From Sialis fuliginosa (taxonomy: Eukaryota; Arthropoda; Insecta; Megaloptera; Sialidae): a stretch of DNA of 64,000 nucleotides. The notes beneath the pieces are model-generated. The model did no database searches and had not been told where the DNA came from. It worked only from the letters and a program-made list of their open reading frames with translations. The position numbers and the translations under genes were made by a program. The DNA lies in contig OY540816.1 in NCBI GenBank assembly GCA_961205875.1, positions 11,542,701-11,606,700 of the forward strand. Reading direction: 5' to 3'. Shown in pieces: positions 52,385 to 61,200 of the stretch (positions within the stretch are counted from its first letter, which is position 1; every line of letters begins with the position of its first letter).

Positions 52385-52801
52385 CAGGGCCGTAACTACC
52401 ACCGGGGCAGCCAGGACATTACCCCGGGGCAGCATTAAACTTTCTATTTGTTTGGTTCTTACGTGAAAATGTTACACTTATTACAAATTTAGATTTTAAT
52501 TACCTACCTCTTTTTTTATTCTTACTTGAAAATTTAAAACTTAATCACTAATTTTGATTGAAATGTCGTTTTTATTCGTTGCCAACTTGAATTTTACATC
52601 TATTATCATTACAATTCATAAGAAGTGTAAAATTCAAATTGGCGATTAAAAAAAAAAGGTTATTTAAATCAAAATTAGTAATAAGTGTTTAATTTGCAAA
52701 TAAGGACCAAAAAAAGGTCTTCAATTTTTATTTTTGCATATTCTGGGGGGCCCTTGGTCACTTGTTGCTCCGGGGCCCCAGAACCTTTAGTTACGGCCCT
52801 G
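52385..52801. mobile_element. hAT-like MITE, CAGGGCCGTAACTA ends
   Basis: 417 bp. The ends are CAGGGCCGTAACTACCACCG and, reversed, CAGGGCCGTAACTAAAGGTT. Flanks TAATGAAT (52377-52384) and TAATTAAT (52802-52809) differ at one base. Subterminal GGGGC clusters face each other. It lies 140 bp downstream of exon 2. Confidence 0.78.
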
Positions 52802-53569
52802 TAATTAATATATGCATTATCTATATTTCAATACGTGGACATCAAAATTGCCATACGTTTTTTTAGTATTTATTATAAAAGGAGGTGAATGAAACTTATA
52901 TCATTCGAAAGGAACTGTGATATAGACCATGTGTATGTTGCCGTTAAGGTATTGATCGAATTCCGACCATAGGTGACACTAGTTACGGTAAATAAGCATA
53001 TTATTATTACTAAAAATAAGCAACAAAAATTTTTGTTTCAATAAAATAACAAATATTATAATAAATAAATAATTTGCATTATGTATTTCAAGTATAATTT
53101 CAATTTGAATAACATTTCCGGTTTTTATAATTCTTAAGTAAATGTTCCTATGAATGAATTGTATGATATTCAAGTGTAGATTGTCTGAAATAATCGAGCT
53201 CGCAATACGTCAAGGGGTTCGAGTATCAAATAGTAAAGTAGGTAAACATTGAACAAAAAGGTATTATACACCCACTTACTTTAAAGACCAGAAGATGTTC
53301 TTTGATTCAATTGTCTTATTATATTTGTGTACATGTAATTTATATAACATAATAAAGGGTAAATATGTAACATACATATACATAATGTACAGTAGAATTT
53401 CCCTATACGTATTCACTTGGGATTTGAAAAGTATATTATTCCTCTACCCCTACATACTTGTTAAAAACTCATTAAAAATCAAATTAAACTATAAATATAT
53501 TTAAAGTTTAACTATTTTTGGTTTATATGTTTGATATTTCCATTATAGTTCAGTCATTTTAGAATTTAA

Positions 53570-53885
53570 CTTCTAAATAAATCCTGGCGAAGAATTTTTT
53601 TTACAAACATTTTTATTTTAGCTTCATAAACAACGTGCAAAATGTCCATTTCAAAATTATGTTCGTGTAGTGAATTATTTAAGATTTAAGGTCACAAAAT
53701 CTGTTTTTTTTTTTGCGAATATCTCGTTTTCTATTACTTGTTCGTTAATTTTGGTCGTTATCAAAATTCTTCATAAGAAAATTGTCTACAAAAATAGTTA
53801 GGTACAATGGACTTTTGGTACGTTGTTTATGATCCCAAAATAAAGATGTTTGTAAAAAATTTCTTCACCAGGATTTATTTAGAAG
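53570..53885. mobile_element. MITE with ~80-bp inverted repeats
   Basis: The left arm starts CTTCTAAATAAATCCTGGCG and runs through CATAAACAACGTGCAAAATGTCCA; the right arm is its complement with few changes. TAAATCCTNGCGAAG and ATTTTGGGTCATAAAC words are shared with the element at 58818, so the two may be related. Confidence 0.7.
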
Positions 53886-54433
53886 CTCATATTTTTTTCG
53901 TCTTAAATTACTGGACTATTAAAAAAAAAAATTCAAATAATACACGTTCAGGGAGATAAATTATATACTTTAAGAGAAGTTTATACGTTTAGGGATTATA
54001 GTTTAAGGGATGTTGTATTTTATGTACACTGCCGGCCAACAGTTTGATATACTTACCAATACACCTTTAATTAATATTTGACAGGATTCTCCTGCTTTTT
54101 GTGATTAATTAGTTTGTTAAGTCACTGAGTCTAAAATTAGGTAGTGTGTATAACTATTATTAATTATATACTTTTGTGCCTGATAAGATGTTAAGTTGCT
54201 TTCTCTAAGTTCTATTTTTGCTTTTAATTTTTGTTTACATATGTTTAAGTGAGTTACTATAAACATTTTAAAGTCATTAATGCGTGTGGTTGAAACATGT
54301 CAATAACACTAGCAACCTGTGAGCTTAAATAATCCTGTTCAGATCCAATAAAAATAGGAAGGCATAAATAAATGTCTATTTTTTTATGAAAAGACAATTT
54401 AATAGTTTTGTGTGGGAAAATTTCCTAAATTCT

Positions 54434-54572
54434 AGTTATTTTTGTACTTATTATAAATATTATAATAATACAACTCTTGTAACTATATTAATATTCTTTT
54501 TAATGTTTATATTTAAAAGAATATTAATAAACAAGACTAGTATTATTATAATAAGTACAAAAATAAACGTTA
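54434..54572. repeat. AT-rich inverted repeat
   Basis: TTATTTTTGTACTTATTATA on the left is mirrored by TATAATAAGTACAAAAATAA on the right, with a second internal inverted block (TATTAATATTCTTTT) around the centre. Probably a decayed foldback element. Confidence 0.5.
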
Positions 54573-55076
54573 TTTTCGTTTTTTTTTTTTAGTTTAACTT
54601 TTTATGTTTAATCGATTTTCTGCGAAGACGGAATTTTTAAATTATAAAAAAACTATAGTCTTCTTTGTAAATTTGTCAGCTACCAGAAAAAGTCATTATA
54701 CAAAGGAAAATAACAGGAGAAATTGGGAAAAAGGTAATATTTTTAGAAAATCGTGAAAATACACGTTTTTAAAGTGCGTTGAACATAGCCTAAATATTAA
54801 TTGTCAACGCTGAGTTTGTGGTTACCTTATTTCTTGGTCACAAAGAACAGATTGAGGGGGTGTCCAGTTAGTACATTGTACATATCTGTATATTATACAG
54901 TCACACTACCTAAATTCGTGAAATCAGATATCATTGTTTATAAGTTCAAATTACAATAATTTTAACATTTTCTTTAGGTAATATAAATAGCAGTTTTGTA
55001 TGTCAGTAATATATTTTATTGCTTTTAAGGCCATATAAATCGCGACTTATTAGGTAATTTAAAACTGACTTTGTAT

Positions 55077-55250
55077 TTACATAATACATTTATTTTCTGG
55101 ATTCATATCACTTCCAATTGGACACTCAAACGTTTCGGCAAATTTCTCAAAATTTGATACAGGTCCATTTACTCTAAATTGATTGGGTGCTTGCGTATTT
55201 TTCAAATGCAGATCCAGAACTGTTTCTAATGTTATTTCTCTGCACCACAT
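55077..55250 (-). CDS. M13-like terminal exon 12
   Basis: 174 nt including TAA, acceptor TGATTACAG. It encodes [20 protein letters not shown], then [20 protein letters not shown] and [17 protein letters not shown]. The transition-state His (VHxPG) is Gln. The family's C-terminal Trp (CRVW-type end) is missing; the protein ends CIM. Confidence 0.94.
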   Translation of the reverse strand: MWCREITLETVLDLHLKNTQAPNQFRVNGPVSNFEKFAETFECPIGSDMNPENKCIM

Positions 55251-58200
55251 CTGTAATCATTATTGAAAAATCTTAATAAAATTTATACCTATATAATATG
55301 TTCGTATTAAGAATTCATTAACCAAGAAGATTTTCAAATTTATAAAAACGTATTTATATAATTTATAAAATCTACTACCATTTCCACTGTTTGTATGTAC
55401 CTACTAAAATTTTAATAGAAAAGTGTATTGACTGGTAGATAAACATATGAAAATAAAAATAGTTTAACACCCCTTCCTTCCTCTGAGGGGAAAATTTCTT
55501 CTTAGAGCATACTTACGTCATAAAAGGAAGGCATCTTAAATGTCATGTTTATATGTCAAAAGTTTTGGACTGTGCGTTGATGAATCAGTGAATAATGAAA
55601 ACAAACTAGAAGAATAATTTTTTATCCCTATTAGGGTTAAACTTGGAAATATCGCGATACACACGTATTTTTATTTCAAAATAAATTATTTAAATATAAT
55701 AACATTGAACACTATCATTCCACTCCCCCTTAGGGGGTGAATTTCTAAATAAGACACTTAAAATTTACGCTTTTTGGTTCAGGGTGTGGGATTATATGAA
55801 AGAGTTTAAAGTTTCGACGTAGCTAACATGCCACTTGTATTGAATCACATAATAATATAATAATTACCGTTCCATATCCGATAAAAAATAACAAATCAGA
55901 ATAGCCTGGATCTATTTCACATGGTTCCTTCAATAAGAGCATACGAGACTTCACTTTTTGTAATGCTTTATAGGCTTGTTTAATTCCGATATTATCTGCT
56001 ATGTTCGCTGATAACGTTCTTAATCCATTTACCTGTGCACATTAAAAAAAAATTAATTACTTTAATAGCGTGTATATTAGACTTTTTTTAAGTTCTCATT
56101 CCCTGAATAAGTTTATTGAAGTAAAAAAATTAATTTCCCGGTTGCGACAAGCTCTTATAGCGCAAAATTTCGTTTTTCAAGTCTTGAATATTATTGAAAA
56201 AGAATCTATTCAAAGAATAAGTATAGAAACTAAAAACGATGATATCTCAAAATGAGTTTTTATGCTTAACAGATACAGAGTTGTTACAACATGAAAACAA
56301 ATTTGAAATATCGATTGCTATTTAATAAAATATAATTTAACATGCAAATATGAAATGCTGATTGTAGGAACGGGACATGTGATGATATTTTAATTAAAAA
56401 TTAAAAAAAAAAACTGTTTCACCGTGATTACAAAATAATTTTAAAAAATGAGTAAAAGCGATAATTAAAGGTCCAGTTACACAACACAGTGCCGTGTCAG
56501 TACAGTGCACACGTGGGTAAAAATTGTTCAATGATTTTCTATTGGAAGTGCTTAAGATGGCTACACACGTAACTAAAAACTTGATAAGCATGCATGATCC
56601 ATCTTTTTGTACAAGCAGTATGTAGGATAATTTTGCGCAATCATTTTATTTGTACAAGCCGCCTGAAGATGGATTGAATTTAAATCATGCAAGCTTGACA
56701 AACTTAGCAAGCCGCGCTTGCACAAGCGAAACTGAACGTGTGTTTTGAGAACGTGCAGGTTTGTACAAGCAAACGTCAGTCGTAAGTGAGCTCTACAGGT
56801 TGCTGTAAATTTTTCGTGGGGGGTTATAGCTTCTCTCATGATCGTATCCTTTTTAATTAAAGGTGACAAAATATTCTTCATTCATTCTGAGATAATTATG
56901 CTAATCATGCGGATATATCTTCAATTTACTCAGTAAATTAATGTGGGAATATGTTTTTTTTTTCATTAACCACTCTTTACACCACGATTCTTCTTTCGCG
57001 TTTTCCCTTGTGAATATGGCAAAAAGCAGCCAAAACGAGCGCATCGTCGTCCGAGTTTAACATAGTCCAAATGCAAACTGACGCTTGTTTAAGCATACTT
57101 GTACCGGATGGTGGTGTTAGGGAAATTGTGCGTGCTTGTACAAAAATATGAATCATGCATACTTGCCAAGTTTGCAGTTACGTATGTAGCCACCTTTACA
57201 CTGATACATGTTAGTCAGTGTTCTGTCTTTGATTGACAACGATATTTTCACTGATACTGTCAGCTCTGAACAGATGTTTACACATTTGTCTCGCACGAAC
57301 ATTTTCAATATGTAGACTTTTCAGTTCGAAAATTCCATCGTTTACATTGTATGACACTTTCAGTGGTCTTAGATAAGATCACAAGAAAGATTTTCACATA
57401 GGGAGCCACTTTAAAATCCGTGTAGAACACCATTATATCGGCTATTAAAGATGCCCCCTATCGGTGTTTTTAAATTTGCTGTATCTCTGCTCCAAGTCAT
57501 CCGATTTAAATTTTCTTTTGTTTGTTTTAAAGTTCTTATTGAGAAGATTATTTTTTGTCGATGTATTTACCCAGGATGCTCCCTCCCCACTAAACTGTCA
57601 GCTGTAAGATGGGTTCGAGGAGGTTGTCAATAGAATTTAACATCCCATTTTTTATTGTTTTTTTATATATTTTTTATTGTTCCTATTTTTTTGATATTGT
57701 TTTTATTATCTTCCTATTTAGATCCGTCATAATTTTTTCTAGTTAAACAAATTTGAAAGTGAATAGTAGGACCGTGTTCAGTATACCAAAAAACTAATTG
57801 GGTCTTAATAAAATTTTATACTTTAAAATATTAAAATAATTCATGGCAAAAATTCGCTTTTTTCGTCAGGGCAAAATTCAAAATGGCCAAGACCTTTACC
57901 ATCGGCAGTCAAAGAGTTAAGCACGAACCACTAAATTGTACTGACACGACACTGTTGTGTGTAACCACTCCAGGCTTTAAAAACTAATATATATTTCATT
58001 TTCATTCACCGGCACGTTAAGGTTTGGTATTATGTATTTATTGTATTGATTTTCAAAACATTTTGCTTTGGGTTTATAATTTTCCGTGGTATTTTTGCTC
58101 CACCATGGTTTGAATGAACCATCAGCATCAAACATTTCTCCGTTGTTATTGAATCCATAAAAAATTTCTTGACTGAAAACTGATCCCAAACGTGCATAGT

Positions 58201-61200
58201 CGATTTCCCTGTAAAATTAAAATAAATACTACATTTGGGGTATTTGATGAAAACAATTGAATACAAGAGATTAAAGAGAGTATTACGTAAAATGAATGCT
58301 TTGTTCTAAAAATAAAGCACTCACAAAAAAGTTTTTTTTTAGTTTACAATTAGTATGACAATGGAGAATCGAATTCATTTGATTATTTGAATAGTAAAAG
58401 GTAATATTACATCATTGACATACTTTATAAAATTGGCAGAATTGTGGAAAAATATTGCTGTGCTGGAAACTGATAAATCGTTTCTTTGCATACTTCAAGT
58501 AGAGAAGAAAATAATCTATAACTTACGTGTTTTTCCCATTGAAGAATGGTTTATTCATAATACTGACAGGAAATACTGAAAAATATATTTCGCTTCGTTG
58601 AATATAATATAATCATGAATGAAAAATGAAAATGTACTCACCCATTGCATTATTAATAGTACTGTAAAATAAATTTACTATCATAGGTGAATGCGTCCAT
58701 CTGAAAATTAATCATTAAATTAATTGATTTACACTTTTCCCCGAACGTTCAAACAAAACAAATTAAAAATATACATATACAAAATATTGGTTTGAAATAG
58801 ATGTATAAAACTTATATTAGGGTGTGTAAAAAAATGTTTTCATTACAAAATATGTTAGTTTTTGACCTAAAATAAATCCTCGCCGAAGGATTACCCTGTA
58901 GTTCAATTTTAAAAGGTGCCGCAAGGGGGGTCCCGTTTCCTATTTAAATAACATGGAAAAATGATTCATTAATACCAAAGTTGATATTATTGATTCTTGT
59001 GGGGGGATTTATTTTGGGTCATAAACTACCTTATTTCATAACGAGAACGAGGAAAAAAAATATGGATTTTTTTGACACACCCTAACTCATATGTATTTAT
59101 TTAATGTAAAATATAAAAAAACTTACTCTCTTCTATTACGAGGTTCGTTCAAATCCTTTAAATTTGTATTAAAAAGAAATTTTCTTAAGTTTATTATATT
59201 CTTCATATGTTCATTTTGGTCAACATTCAATTCTTCATAATATCGATCAATGTCTTCATTTTTAACAATAAAATCTGGATAGGCATGTTTTACAATTATT
59301 TTTTCCGCTTTTTCTAATGCATGTGATTTTGTCGTTTCGTCCATCCAATCATTTTTTCTTAAGTATTGATTTAGTTCCATAATTGAATATGTTGTCATTT
59401 CCAAAGTCTAATAAGAAAACGCCAAAAGTTAAAACAGTATGTATTAATAAATAACAGTGCAAACGTGGAAAATATTTTGATATTTACTTTCTTCCGTATT
59501 TCTTCCGAATGGTATTTTCTTGCATAGACTTGTGAAACAACAGGACTCAATCCGATATTTGGGTAGTCTATAATTTTGTGTGTGCAGTAATCGGACCTAC
59601 AAAGTTATTGTATTATATTTTTGATAATTGTCCTGAATTTTATATTTAACAACAATTGACAGGGTGTGCCGTAAACTTACCGACGAACTTTCAGGACATT
59701 AAAATAATCGCTTTTTGTTAAAAAAAACCCATGTTCGCAAACGAGCTGTTTTAACAATAGAGCAAAAGAAAAAAAAATGCACAAATACAACGAATTTTGC
59801 CTTTTGGTTTAATTTTTTGTAGAAATGGTTGTTCAAAGTGTGATGATCAAAATTTGTAAAGGACGCAACTCACGAAAATCCATAATTTCTGCTCCAGGAG
59901 GCGTCGAAACATTTTTTGTTTGATACATGATTTTATATTTATATTTATTTTTTTCTCCTAAAGGGTCAACTTTAGAAAAATTTGCAAAGGATAAAAAGTG
60001 ATTCGAATTAGTCAATAAAATACAAAGAATTTTGTTTTACACGTTTGGTGACATTTTTTAGTTTTTAAATTTTTAGCTTTTGTGCGGGGTTCTTTCTTTC
60101 GCTCTACTGCTAAAATGGCTCGTTTGAGGACATGGGTTTATGAACAAATTTTGTCGGTATGTTGACGGGACACGCTGTGTATTTTATAAGGTAAAAATTA
60201 TCTCTTATGGCATGTTTCCACCAAAAAGACAAAACAGCAACTCATTTTGTAAACAAAACACCGTGTTGCTGTTTTGTCATTTTGGTGTAAACACCGCATT
60301 ATGTTACTTCCATTTAATTTTTTTCTTAACATTTAATTTATATTTTTAGTATCATTCGTCTTTTATAGAATCTAGATATTTGTTGGTCTTTTTAGACAAC
60401 TTTTATATTTAAATGTTTATTTTGAATGGTTATATTTTTATTTATTTAGTGCTTGAATATTTTATTTTGTTTTATTTAAAAAATTACTATTCCTAGACTT
60501 AAATGATCTATTATGCCTAATTTATTCCTATTTTTACACAAATAAATATGGTTAAAAAGATTAGATTTTTTTTTAAATTATTGATATTTTTATGGAGAGA
60601 ATTCAAATTAGGATATCGTTGAAATAACCTCATATTTAGTTGACTTATATAAAATGTAAAACTTTAATGCCCGGTATTATAAAGAATTCGATCTTACCAA
60701 ATGCAATCTGTAGGGTATCTTTAAAGTACCTTATTAATGATTTTGCACATGCGTAGCAAGTTGAAGTAATTGTTTCTAAATGTGTTTTAAAATCCAAACC
60801 AAATCAATAACGAGTAACACCCTATAGAAAGCGCTTACATTAGTTAGCTTTTGGTCTAGACCAAACTCTTTATAATACCAGGTATACTTGAATTAATTTT
60901 AGTTTACACAATCTGATATCATGCAATATAATGTATTTTTATAACCTATGAGTACGTTTACACAGCGCTTTTATTCCGATTTAACTATAACCGATGTAAT
61001 AAAACTGGGTGTAAAAGTCCGTGTAAACGGCACTTTACACTCGACATAACTAATCGGGTTTAGTTATGCTATTCCTCTTGGTCTACGGGAATAGCATAAG
61101 TAAACCGGAATAGAACAGGAATAAAAATCCGTGTAAACTGCATGGACATAGTTATACCTATTTAGCCAACCTCAAAAAATATAAGTATCTACGGAGTGTG

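Larger units (their letters stand above)
52245..55076 (+). other. Galphao: Galpha-o intron 2, left part
   Basis: No exon resembling the next conserved Go block (IIHEDG) was recognised. Holds the repeats listed at 52385, 53570 and 54434. Intron 2 presumably continues past the antisense M13 gene to beyond the window. Confidence 0.5.
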
